10,775 nucleotides of DNA from Clostridia bacterium (GTDB taxonomy: Bacteria; Bacillota_A; Clostridia; Christensenellales; Aristaeellaceae). The notes beneath the pieces are model-generated. The model was not told the DNA's origin. It saw nothing but the letters and a program-made list of their open reading frames with translations, and did no database searches. The stretch lies in NCBI GenBank assembly GCA_017464225.1, contig JAFUDW010000131.1, positions 1-10,775 on the forward strand. Reading direction: 5' to 3'. Numbering within the stretch: the first letter of the stretch is position 1; every line of letters starts with the position of its first letter. Below are positions 1-6,442 of the stretch, piece by piece. Position numbers and translations under genes: made by a program.

Positions 1-1
1 A

Positions 2-352
2 GGACTTTCCGATAAAGCGGCATCCTACCCCAGCCAGCTCAGCGGCGGCCAGAAACAGCGCATCGCCATCGTGCGCGCGCTGATGATGGAGCCCGAGGTC
101 ATGCTCTTTGACGAGCCTACCAGCGCCCTGGATCCCGAAATGATCGGCGAGGTGCTGGACGTGATGAAGGCGCTGGCCGAATCGGGCATGACCATGATCG
201 TGGTCACCCACGAAATGCGCTTTGCCCGGGAAGTATCAACCCGCACGCTGTTCCTGGACGGCGGCCATATCGAGGAGGACAAGCCCAGCCACGAGCTGTT
301 TGACCATCCCGAAAGCCCGCGGCTCATCAGCTTCCTAAAAAAGGTACTGTAA
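2..352 (+). CDS. Polar amino acid ABC transporter ATP-binding protein, C-terminal part (5' end outside window)
   Basis: This is the last 116 residues of an ABC transporter ATPase that would power uptake of an amino acid at the cytoplasmic face of the membrane. Visible in order are the ABC signature LSGGQ followed by [10 protein letters not shown], Walker B plus D-loop in [13 protein letters not shown], and the switch histidine in [10 protein letters not shown]. The spacing and the 'HEMRFARE' and 'F.DGG.I.E' stretches match the GlnQ/ArtM/HisP-type (PAAT) family. The usual ARE-V-A-D-R run reads [10 protein letters not shown] here, a mild deviation. Walker A lies upstream of the window. The gene ends at a TAA and is followed by a new promoter, so it does not obviously belong with the importer genes downstream, which are of a different ABC class. 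Family assignment is secure; the exact substrate cannot be told from this part. Confidence 0.92.
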   Translation, partial: GLSDKAASYPSQLSGGQKQRIAIVRALMMEPEVMLFDEPTSALDPEMIGEVLDVMKALAESGMTMIVVTHEMRFAREVSTRTLFLDGGHIEEDKPSHELFDHPESPRLISFLKKVL

Positions 353-379
353 ATAACACATATTATGAACACGCGTCTA

Positions 380-407
380 TTGACAAGGCGTCAAACGGGT
401 GTATAAT
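380..407 (+). promoter_or_regulatory. Sigma-A-type promoter of the FMN-riboswitch operon
   Basis: A perfect -35 box TTGACA (380-385) and a perfect -10 box TATAAT (402-407) are 16 nt apart. Transcription would begin near 414, about 14 nt before the aptamer. Both hexamers match consensus, so basal initiation should be strong, which suits control by premature termination rather than by a repressor. Confidence 0.85.
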
Positions 408-427
408 AATATCGAAATTGAATAAAA

Positions 428-540
428 GCGTTCTTCAGGGCAGGATGAAAGTCCCTACCGGCGGTAAAGCCCGCGAGCCGAAAGGTTGATCCGGTCAGAT
501 TCCGGAGCCGACAGTACAGTCTGGATGGAAGAAGAAGGTT
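428..540 (+). ncRNA. FMN riboswitch aptamer (RFN element)
   Basis: The conserved blocks of the RFN element are present in order: CTTCAGGGCAGGATGAAAG then TCCC (433-455), the ACCGGCGGTAAAGCCC block (457-472), GAGCCG, a short hairpin around 488-505, GCCGACAGT then CAGTCTGGATGG (507-528), and the closing GAAGAAG strand. P1 can form from TTCTTC (431-436) with GAAGAA (531-536), and P2 from GGG (438-440) with CCC (453-455). The variable arm after P3 is minimal. This RNA class binds flavin mononucleotide and turns expression down when FMN is plentiful. It lies between a strong promoter and an intrinsic terminator directly before an ABC permease gene. The identification rests on recognised consensus sequence and is very firm. 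Confidence 0.95.
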
Positions 541-565
541 TTTTCCATGAAATGTTTGCATTTCG

Positions 566-599
566 CCTCCTGAAGCGCTTTTCAGGAGGTTTTTCTTTT
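566..599 (+). terminator. Intrinsic terminator, expression platform of the FMN riboswitch
   Basis: A perfect 9-bp stem, CCTCCTGAA (566-574) with TTCAGGAGG (581-589) and a 6-nt loop, runs straight into the T-rich tail TTTTTCTTTT (590-599). This is the usual FMN-responsive attenuator layout: aptamer, then terminator. An upstream 6-bp hairpin GAAATG/CATTTC (549-554 with 559-564) lies between aptamer and terminator. CCTGAA (569-574) in the terminator's 5' arm is also complementary to TTCAGG (434-439) inside the aptamer's P1/P2 strand, giving a plausible antiterminator that cannot coexist with the FMN-bound fold. The pairing is visible in the sequence; the switching is inference. Confidence 0.88.
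584..589 (+). promoter_or_regulatory. Ribosome binding site buried in the terminator 3' arm
   Basis: AGGAGG at 584-589 is a full Shine-Dalgarno, 8 nt before the TTG start at 598. It is also part of the 3' arm of the terminator stem. The OFF structure would therefore stop transcription and, in any read-through transcript, hide the ribosome binding site. It is the element that fixes the TTG as the start of the next gene. Confidence 0.8.
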
Positions 600-1476
600 G
601 CAGCAAGCCGAACGCAAGCCGGGAACCAAAGCGATCAGGCCGTACCTTTATCTGTTACCCATGCTGGTATTCGCGGTGGGTTTCGTGTACTACCCTTTCG
701 TTAAAAATATGATCCAAAGCGTTTCCGTGGTCAATTTTCTGGGCCAGATCACGGGATTCGCCGGGCTGGAAAATTACCGCTATCTGTTTTCCCGCCGGGA
801 ATTCGCCATCGCGATGGCGAACACGCTCAAGCTCATGGGCGTCAACGTGCCGGTAACGCTGATCATCACCATCCTGCTGGCCTGGTTCAGCGCCCGCCCC
901 CGGCGCTGGGGCCCGGTATATGAAACCATGCTGGCCCTGCCCATGACGGTATCCATGGCCGCCATCACGCTGATCTTTAAAGTGCTGCTCAACCCCACCG
1001 TGGGCTTTGTCAATTACGCGCTGGGCATCCGCGCGGGATGGTATACCGATCGTCATACCGCCATGGGCGGCATCCTGCTTCTGACCGTCTGGATGGGCAT
1101 CGGGTTTAATTATCTGCTGTTCCTTTCAGCCTTCCGCTCGGTGCCTGAGGATATGATCGGCAGCGCCAGGCTGGAGGGCGCGGGGCCCGTCGCCGTGCTG
1201 CTGCGGGTGCAATTGCCCATGATATCGCCCACCATCCTGTATGTGGCCTGCACCAACATGATCCAGGCCATGATGACCAGCGGCCCCATCCTGATACTGA
1301 CTCAGGGCGGGCCATCCCGTTCCACCACCACGCTGATTTATCTGATGTACACGTCGGGCTACCGCTCCTCCAATTATGGGCTGGCGGCATGCGTGAGCCT
1401 GATCGCCTTCGCAATGACGCTCCTTTTTGCGATCATGCTGTTCTGGCTGGAGGGAAGGCGGGTGCATTACCAATGA
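598..1476 (+). CDS. CUT1-type ABC importer permease 1 (UgpA/MalF-like)
   Basis: This encodes a 292-residue integral membrane permease, one half of the channel of an ABC importer. About six hydrophobic segments are visible, the first at residues 16-36. The cytoplasmic EAA loop, which docks the ATPase, is at about 184-208 (GSARLEGAG...LPMISP), and the stretch TQGGPSRSTTTLIYLMY (235-251) is typical of UgpA/MalF-family subunits. The start is a TTG at 598, chosen because AGGAGG lies 8 nt upstream; no ATG lies closer in frame. The gene follows the FMN riboswitch terminator immediately and overlaps the next permease by ATGA. Family members import sugars, glycerol-3-phosphate and similar solutes, but control by FMN suggests a flavin-related cargo here. 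Family is secure; substrate is unknown. Confidence 0.93.
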   Translation: MQQAERKPGTKAIRPYLYLLPMLVFAVGFVYYPFVKNMIQSVSVVNFLGQITGFAGLENYRYLFSRREFAIAMANTLKLMGVNVPVTLIITILLAWFSARPRRWGPVYETMLALPMTVSMAAITLIFKVLLNPTVGFVNYALGIRAGWYTDRHTAMGGILLLTVWMGIGFNYLLFLSAFRSVPEDMIGSARLEGAGPVAVLLRVQLPMISPTILYVACTNMIQAMMTSGPILILTQGGPSRSTTTLIYLMYTSGYRSSNYGLAACVSLIAFAMTLLFAIMLFWLEGRRVHYQ

Positions 1477-2309
1477 AAAACGCGCGCCGTTACCTCCGCC
1501 GCGAGCTCGCGCCCGGACTTGCCGGGGTATTCTTCGGCTGTCTGCTGCTGTTTCCGGTGTTTTACGGCGTCATGGGCGCCTTTAAGACGCCCGCCGAATT
1601 CAGCGCCTATCCCCCCACGGTATTCCCCGCCAGCTTTCGCAATCTGGAAAATTTCCGGACGGTGTTCACCCAGGTCCCCATGGCCCGGTACTTTCTCAAC
1701 TCGCTGATCACCGCCGCGCTGACCTCCGCCGTGCGGCTGGCTGTGGCGGCACTGGCGGCTTATGCCTTCGCCTTTTATCGCTTCCGGGGCGAAAAAACGC
1801 TGTTTTTCCTGATCCTGGGCACCATGATGCTGCCGGCCGATACGCTGGTGATCACCAATTACCAAACGGTATCCCGTTTTGGGCTGCTGGATACCTACCT
1901 GGGCATCTGCGTGGTATCCTTTGTGAGCGCTTCCCAGATGTTCATGCTCCGCCAGCACTTTAAAGCCGCCCCCACAGCCGTGCGGGAGGCTGCCCAGCTG
2001 GACGGCTGCGGCGATCTGCGCTTTGCCTTTTCCGTGCTGCTGCCCATGAGCCTGCCGCTGGTGCTGATATTGTTTGTGCAAAGCTTTGTGACCCAATGGA
2101 ACGCCTATCTGTGGCCGCTGCTGGTGACCAACAGCAACAATATGCGCACGGTACAGGTAGGCGTCACGATGCTGACATCCATCGAGGGCACCAATTATGA
2201 AACCGTGCTGGCCGGAGCTACCGTGGCCATGCTGCCTGCGGCGCTGCTGTTCGCGGCGCTTCGGAAAAGCCTGACCCGCACCATGAGCCAGGGCGCTGTG
2301 ATCGGTTAA
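1473..2309 (+). CDS. CUT1-type ABC importer permease 2 (UgpE/MalG-like)
   Basis: This 278-residue membrane protein is the partner of the preceding permease. It has an N-terminal hydrophobic segment at about residues 15-36, then further spans. MLPADTLVITNYQTVSRFGL (119-138) and the following LDTYLGI are typical of UgpE/MalG subunits. The EAA loop is at about 170-193 (VREAAQLDGCG...LLPMS), close to the family consensus EAA---DG. QWNAYLWPLLVT (208-219) and the C-terminal QGAVIG are also family hallmarks. The ATG overlaps the upstream stop codon (ATGA, 1473-1476), indicating translational coupling; a GGAGGGAAGG stretch lies a little far upstream, at 1449-1458. A longer in-frame reading starting at 1389 lies wholly inside the upstream gene and is not needed. 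Substrate is not shown by the sequence. Confidence 0.93.
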   Translation: MKNARRYLRRELAPGLAGVFFGCLLLFPVFYGVMGAFKTPAEFSAYPPTVFPASFRNLENFRTVFTQVPMARYFLNSLITAALTSAVRLAVAALAAYAFAFYRFRGEKTLFFLILGTMMLPADTLVITNYQTVSRFGLLDTYLGICVVSFVSASQMFMLRQHFKAAPTAVREAAQLDGCGDLRFAFSVLLPMSLPLVLILFVQSFVTQWNAYLWPLLVTNSNNMRTVQVGVTMLTSIEGTNYETVLAGATVAMLPAALLFAALRKSLTRTMSQGAVIG

Positions 2310-2358
2310 AAGGGGCCCGCGCCTCTTGAAACAAAATCCTTTAAGGAGGAATAAAATA

Positions 2359-3654
2359 ATGAAGAAACGCATCTTATCCGCGCTGATGGCCCTCATGTTT
2401 TTGGCGGGGATGATCGGCTGCGCCCAGGCCGAGCCCGAACAGCTCGTTTTCTGGCACTCCATGTCCGATGCCGCCGGTCAGCTGATCGACAAGTACGTGG
2501 CTGAATTCAACAGCACCGTCGGCGCGGCGCAGGGGATCGCCGTCGAGGCCGTTTACCAGGGCACCTACGCCGAAGCCGTGACCAAAATGAACGGCATGCT
2601 GAGCAGCGGCCAGGCCGACGCCCTGCCCGATGTGATGCAGATGGACGCCACGGGCAAGGTCTCCTTTGCCGCGGCGCAAACGGCCTATACCGTGGACGAT
2701 CTGCTGGGCGAGCATCCCGATATTGACCTGAGCGGCATGCTGGCCCCGGCCATGGCCAACTGGCAATTGGCGGGCAAGCAGCTGGGGCTGCCCTTCGCCA
2801 CGTCGACCACCGTGACTTATTACAATAAAACCGCTTTGGACGCCGCGGGCTTCTCCGCGCCGCGCACGCTGGCCGATATCGGCGCGCTGTCCGCCCTTGG
2901 CAGCGAGGATATCGCCGTATACGCCGCCGTACCCAATACGCCCACCCTGGCCAACTGGCTGGGACAGCTGGGCAGCGATCTGGTGGATCGCCATAACGGC
3001 ACCGAAGGCACAGCCCAGGCGCTGGATTGCATAGAAAACGGCGCGCTGGTCGCCTTCCTGCAGGCCTGGAAGGAGCTGTACGCCACCGGCGCACTGGTCA
3101 ATCGCAGCGGCTCCGCCGACGAATTTGTGGCCGGACGCCAGCTGATCATGACCAGCAGCTCCTCCAGCGTGGCTTCGCTGCTAAACCGCATCGGCGACAG
3201 CTTTGAGCTGGGCGTGGCGGGATATCCCCGGGTCAGCGAGGACGCGGCGGCCGGCGCCACGGTATCGGGCAGCTGCCTGGTGATGTTTGACCACGGCGAA
3301 AACCGCCGGAACGCCGCATGGGCCTTCGTGCAATATCTGATCAGCGCTGAGGTTCAGGCAGATTTTGCCCGGGGCACGGGCTACCTGCCCTCCAACGCCG
3401 CCGCGGCTCAAAGCGATATATGGCAGGCGCTGATGGCCGAATATCCCCAGTACGGCGTCGGGCTGGAGCAGCTGATGGAAACGCCGGACACCATGCGCAG
3501 CGTCACCGTGGGACCCTCGGCCGATTTCTATTACGCCATCATGAACGACGTCTCCGATATGCTGGAGGACGATCTGACCGCCGAGGAAACTGCGGAGATC
3601 ATGCAGGAAGATCTGGGCGGTATGCTGGAGCAGTACGCCCGCGCCAACCCTTGA
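2359..3654 (+). CDS. ABC importer solute-binding protein, UgpB-like (family 1)
   Basis: This is a 431-residue exported binding protein that would deliver cargo to the two permeases encoded before it. A signal peptide covers about residues 1-24. Cys21 in MIGC could be a lipidation site, although the lipobox is weak (Met at -3), and AQA at 22-24 could instead be a signal peptidase I site. The mature part opens with LVFWHSMSDAAGQLIDKYVAEFN-like sequence (29-51), followed by YQGTYAEAV, TYYNKTALDAAGF and GYLPSN, an order and wording close to UgpB, the glycerol-3-phosphate binding protein. In my alignment from memory, the substrate-binding arginine near the C-terminus of E. coli UgpB falls at Phe390-Tyr392 here, so glycerol-3-phosphate may not be the ligand. 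AAGGAGG (2343-2349) fixes the ATG at 2359. The gene ends the riboswitch operon. No clear terminator follows. Confidence 0.9.
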   Translation: MKKRILSALMALMFLAGMIGCAQAEPEQLVFWHSMSDAAGQLIDKYVAEFNSTVGAAQGIAVEAVYQGTYAEAVTKMNGMLSSGQADALPDVMQMDATGKVSFAAAQTAYTVDDLLGEHPDIDLSGMLAPAMANWQLAGKQLGLPFATSTTVTYYNKTALDAAGFSAPRTLADIGALSALGSEDIAVYAAVPNTPTLANWLGQLGSDLVDRHNGTEGTAQALDCIENGALVAFLQAWKELYATGALVNRSGSADEFVAGRQLIMTSSSSSVASLLNRIGDSFELGVAGYPRVSEDAAAGATVSGSCLVMFDHGENRRNAAWAFVQYLISAEVQADFARGTGYLPSNAAAAQSDIWQALMAEYPQYGVGLEQLMETPDTMRSVTVGPSADFYYAIMNDVSDMLEDDLTAEETAEIMQEDLGGMLEQYARANP

Positions 3655-3738
3655 TGCCGATCGGATGTAAAAATGTTACAAAATAATAAAATTAAGGGAA
3701 AAAACGGGTACGCAGATTGTATTTTCGGAGAAAAATGA
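3655..3738. other. AT-rich gap between the two operons, no terminator found
   Basis: The stretch after the binding-protein stop is AT-rich and holds only a small palindrome, CCGATCGG (3657-3664). I see no stem with a T tract, so transcription from the riboswitch operon may end by Rho or read into the next unit. Confidence 0.5.
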
Positions 3739-3767
3739 TTGACTGCTCTTTCGGTTTGCAGTATAAT
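3739..3767 (+). promoter_or_regulatory. Sigma-A-type promoter of the polysaccharide regulatory operon
   Basis: TTGACT (3739-3744) and TATAAT (3762-3767) are separated by the ideal 17 nt. The start site would be near 3774, leaving a 5' leader of about 100 nt before the first gene at 3878. Confidence 0.85.
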
Positions 3768-3775
3768 AGCAAACG

Positions 3776-3810
3776 GATATTATTGCATTTTTTACAAAAT
3801 GCTTAATATC
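3776..3810 (+). repeat. Stem-loop at the extreme 5' end of the leader
   Basis: GATATTA (3776-3782) pairs with TAATATC (3804-3810) and, after a small TT/T internal loop, GCATTTT (3785-3791) pairs with AAAATGC (3796-3802) around a TTAC loop. It begins only a couple of nucleotides after the predicted start site. No T tract follows the stem, so it is not a terminator. A 5' stability hairpin or a dyad operator are both possible. Confidence 0.55.
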
Positions 3811-3877
3811 TGTACGCAAAATTGGTATCTCTGGGTGAATTTGGCTCTGCCGGCGGACGCGATAAACGGGGGAGGAC

Positions 3878-4903
3878 ATGAGAAGATCAAATCGTTTCAG
3901 TGGACTTTCCCGGAGAAGGAAAGCGTTTTTCCTGCTCATCTTCATCGTCGTAGCCATTGTGGCGCTGGCGGGGACCTATCTGCTGGGCCGCTGGTATGAA
4001 AACAGAGGTTATGAGGAAGAACGCCAGCAGATGAGCGAAAACTTCGGCCGTCTGCCCACGGTGGTCTACAACGACCAAACCTACCTGCGCAGGCCCGAGG
4101 TGACCACGCTGCTGCTCATGGGCGTGGATCAGCGGGATGAGACCCAGAACAGCGGCTACCGCAACGGCGGCCAGGCGGACTTTTTGCTGCTGATCGCCAT
4201 CGACAGCGCCAAGCAGCAGATCCACCAGCTGCAGGTAGACCGCGACGCCATCACCGACGTGCCCATCGTGGGCGTTCTGGGCAACGATACCGGCACGCGC
4301 CTGATGCAGATCTGCCTGTCCCACTCCTACGGCGGCAATGAAGAAGAGCGCTGCCGGCATACGGTGCAGGCGCTGGCCAATCTGCTGGGCGGAGAAACGG
4401 CGCAGCATTGTCTGTCGATTCGTATGGACGCCATCGGAGAGCTGAACGACCTGCTGGGCGGCATTACGGTGACCGTGCCCGACGATTACTCCCATCTGGA
4501 TCCCGCCATGCAAAAGGGCGCCGTGGTGACGCTGAACGGCACGCAGGCCGAACTGCTGGTCCGTTCCCGCCTCAACATGGAAAAGAATACCAACGCGGAC
4601 CGCATGGTGCGCCAGCGCGCGTTCATGAGCGCCGTCATTGAAAAGATCCGCAGGAACCTGAAAGAGAACACCGATTTTGCCGGCACGCTGTTTGATATCA
4701 TGGAAAAGGTTTCGGATTACACCGACCTGCAGCGCGCGCAGATGATCAACGAAGTGACCCAAGCGCTGACCTACGATATTCTTCCCGTCGAAACGCTGAC
4801 GGGTGAATATACAATCGGCTCCAACGGCTTTATGGAATTCCACGCAGACGAGGATGCAACTGTAAAGTGGGTTCTGGACACGCTGTATGAGCTGAGAAAT
4901 TGA
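3878..4903 (+). CDS. LytR-CpsA-Psr (LCP) family protein
   Basis: This 341-residue protein has a short basic N-terminus, one membrane anchor (about residues 16-37) and an extracytoplasmic LCP domain (about 65-265). LCP enzymes move lipid-linked glycopolymers onto peptidoglycan. Recognisable parts are LLMGVDQRD (69-77), GGQADFLLLIAID (97-109), the VDRDA version of the S-I-P-R-D motif (120-124), SHSYGG (148-153), GGITVTVPDD (194-203) and the R...R...DRMVRQR cluster (229-247) that holds pyrophosphate-binding arginines. It is first in an operon whose other genes resemble capsule regulators, as cpsA is in Streptococcus. GGAGG (3871-3875) lies only 2 nt before the ATG, unusually close, but no better start is seen. 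The polymer transferred is unknown. Confidence 0.9.
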   Translation: MRRSNRFSGLSRRRKAFFLLIFIVVAIVALAGTYLLGRWYENRGYEEERQQMSENFGRLPTVVYNDQTYLRRPEVTTLLLMGVDQRDETQNSGYRNGGQADFLLLIAIDSAKQQIHQLQVDRDAITDVPIVGVLGNDTGTRLMQICLSHSYGGNEEERCRHTVQALANLLGGETAQHCLSIRMDAIGELNDLLGGITVTVPDDYSHLDPAMQKGAVVTLNGTQAELLVRSRLNMEKNTNADRMVRQRAFMSAVIEKIRRNLKENTDFAGTLFDIMEKVSDYTDLQRAQMINEVTQALTYDILPVETLTGEYTIGSNGFMEFHADEDATVKWVLDTLYELRN

Positions 4904-4920
4904 AGGGAGAACAAAAAACC

Positions 4921-5538
4921 ATGAAGAAACTGATCGCTATCATGCTGACCCTGATCATGACCCTGTCCCTGGCTACCGCTTTCGCCACCAGCAGCATTAC
5001 CGCCAGCGACGTCGCTGAGGTTGTTGTTGAGCCCACCGCCGCTCCCGCCGCCACCACCGCCGCCGCTGTGGAAGAAGTGGAAGAAGAGCCCGTTGAGGAA
5101 GAAGAAGAACTGGTTGTCGCCATCATCGCGGAAACCGAAGAGCAGACTGCCGAGCTGGAAAAGATCGAGGAATTCATCAAGGAAGCTCCTCTGGCCGAAT
5201 ACTTCGCTGAAGAAGAGTTCGCCGAAGAACTGGCCGACAAGGATCTGCAGCTGGACGAAATGGTTCCCATGCTCATCGAAAACTATGAGCCTGAAATGGG
5301 CGAACTGACCCTGACCGTGAAGTTCGACACCGTTTACGAAGAAGACGATCCCATCTACGTGCTGGTTGCTCTGTTTGACGAAGAAGGCAACGTGAACTGG
5401 GTTCTGATCGACGCCGAGAACGTGACCGTTACCGCCGACGGCAGCCTGAGCATCAAGTTCCCCACCGAGCTGCTGGAGCAGATGAGCGCCGCCGCTTCCG
5501 TGTCCCTGGCCGTTCTGAGCGAGAAGCCCGCTATCTGA
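4921..5538 (+). CDS. Secreted, strongly acidic protein of unknown function
   Basis: I do not recognise this 205-residue protein. A classic signal peptide (MKKLIAIMLTLIMTLSLATA, cut near residue 22) is followed by an Ala/Pro/Thr-rich linker (about 35-50), then a glutamate-dense stretch (about 51-105, including runs such as EEVEEEPVEEEEEL). The C-terminal 80 residues (about 125-203) alternate hydrophobic and polar residues like a small beta domain. No lipobox, sortase signal or second membrane span is seen, so it should be released or loosely held. Codon choice leans to CTG, GTT, GAA, AAC and ATC more than in its neighbours, which hints at high expression. The ATG at 4921 is preferred over a TTG at 4900 because the signal peptide begins there and AAGGGAG sits at 4903-4909. 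A strong stem-loop follows the gene. Binding of cations or of the polysaccharide are guesses only. Confidence 0.85.
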   Translation: MKKLIAIMLTLIMTLSLATAFATSSITASDVAEVVVEPTAAPAATTAAAVEEVEEEPVEEEEELVVAIIAETEEQTAELEKIEEFIKEAPLAEYFAEEEFAEELADKDLQLDEMVPMLIENYEPEMGELTLTVKFDTVYEEDDPIYVLVALFDEEGNVNWVLIDAENVTVTADGSLSIKFPTELLEQMSAAASVSLAVLSEKPAI

Positions 5539-5558
5539 AACTGACAAACGCACCTTTG

Positions 5559-5595
5559 CCCGTCAGGGCGGCTGTTCATCGGCCGTCCTGGCGGG
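5559..5595 (+). repeat. Strong stem-loop after the acidic-protein gene, no T tract
   Basis: CCCGTCAGGGCGGC (5559-5572) pairs with GCCGTCCTGGCGGG (5582-5595) over 14 bp, with two G-U pairs, around a 9-nt loop. It is followed by ATAAACGGG rather than T residues, so it is unlikely to be an efficient intrinsic terminator. It lies 20 nt past the stop of the acidic-protein gene and about 80 nt before the Wzz gene. A 3'-end stabiliser or partial attenuator would explain unequal expression of the operon genes. Confidence 0.7.
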
Positions 5596-5674
5596 ATAAA
5601 CGGGATCATACGGCAAGCATCCGGCTGTAAGCTCCCAGAAGTACAGCGCAAACCCATACGATCGGAGAACAGAT

Positions 5675-6442
5675 ATGAGTTTACAGGAAACCAAAAACGG
5701 GCAGATCATGACGATTGAAACCCAACAGAGACAAAACGAGACAGAGATCGACCTGATCGAGCTGTTATACCGTTTACTGGAAAACGCAAAGTATATCATC
5801 CCCGCGGCCATCGTAGGCGCGATCCTTGCCGGCGTATATACTTTTATGTTTGTTACTCCCACCTACACCGCCACTTCCAAGCTTTACGTGGTCAATACCA
5901 GCAATGCTGTGGTTGACCTGTCGTCCCTGCAGATCGGTACTCAGCTGGCCTCGGACTATAAGGAAGTTTTCTCCAACTGGCATGTTCATGAGCGCGTGCT
6001 GGAGAAGCTGGATCTTCCCTATACTTACGCCCAGCTGAACAACATGGTATCGGTCTCCAATTCGGAATCGCAGCGCATCCTGCACATCAAGGTGGTATCC
6101 ACCTCGCCCGACGAGGCAAAGCTGATGGCGGATACCTATGCCGAGGTGGCACAGGAGTTCATTGCCGAAGTTATGTCCACTCAGCGGCCCAACATCTTTG
6201 AAGAAGCGAGGCGCCCCGGCACGCCCTCATCCCCCAACAAGACCCGCAACATCATGCTTGGGTTCCTGCTGGGCGGCATCATTGCGGCGGGCATCGTGGT
6301 GGTTCAGTTCATCGCAGATGACAGGCTGCACAACGAGGAAGACTTCGTCAAGTATATCGATCTGCCTGTGCTGGGCATCATGCCGAGCCAGCAGGAAGAA
6401 TCGCGGCAGCATGAATCCAAACGGGGGAAGAAAAAATCATGA
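5675..6442 (+). CDS. cpsC: Wzz-like chain-length/kinase-adaptor membrane protein (CpsC/YwqC type)
   Basis: This 255-residue protein is a polysaccharide co-polymerase that also activates its partner kinase. It has an amphipathic N-terminus typical of Wzz domains (EIDLIELLYRLLENAKYI), a first membrane span at about residues 39-60, an external region of about 130 residues, the proline-rich RPGTPSSPNKTRN (180-192) that precedes the second span in Wzz proteins, and the second span at about 192-213. A cytoplasmic tail ends in a basic run (KRGKKKS). The tail motif EEDFVKYIDLPVLGIMP (221-237) is the usual family ending and is where the kinase docks. The ATG at 5675 has GGAG 7 nt upstream. The stop overlaps the kinase start as ATGA (6439-6442), so the two are translationally coupled. 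Assignment is firm; the polymer is unknown. Confidence 0.92.
   Translation: MSLQETKNGQIMTIETQQRQNETEIDLIELLYRLLENAKYIIPAAIVGAILAGVYTFMFVTPTYTATSKLYVVNTSNAVVDLSSLQIGTQLASDYKEVFSNWHVHERVLEKLDLPYTYAQLNNMVSVSNSESQRILHIKVVSTSPDEAKLMADTYAEVAQEFIAEVMSTQRPNIFEEARRPGTPSSPNKTRNIMLGFLLGGIIAAGIVVVQFIADDRLHNEEDFVKYIDLPVLGIMPSQQEESRQHESKRGKKKS

Noticed and set aside
391..704. Small reading frames on both strands across 391-704
   Set aside because: They lie over the FMN aptamer and its terminator, whose conserved RNA explains the sequence; none has a ribosome site or recognisable protein.
2326..2358. Upstream TTG start for the solute-binding protein
   Set aside because: AAGGAGG at 2343-2349 lies inside that extension and points to the ATG at 2359, where a proper signal peptide begins.
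1467..2462. Long minus-strand open frame opposite permease 2
   Set aside because: It is a composition shadow of the GC-rich permease gene, rich in His/Gln/Gly and without any domain; the plus-strand protein is a clear family member.
4900..4920. Upstream TTG start for the acidic protein
   Set aside because: It would put charged residues ahead of a standard signal peptide; the ATG at 4921 has its own purine-rich ribosome site.
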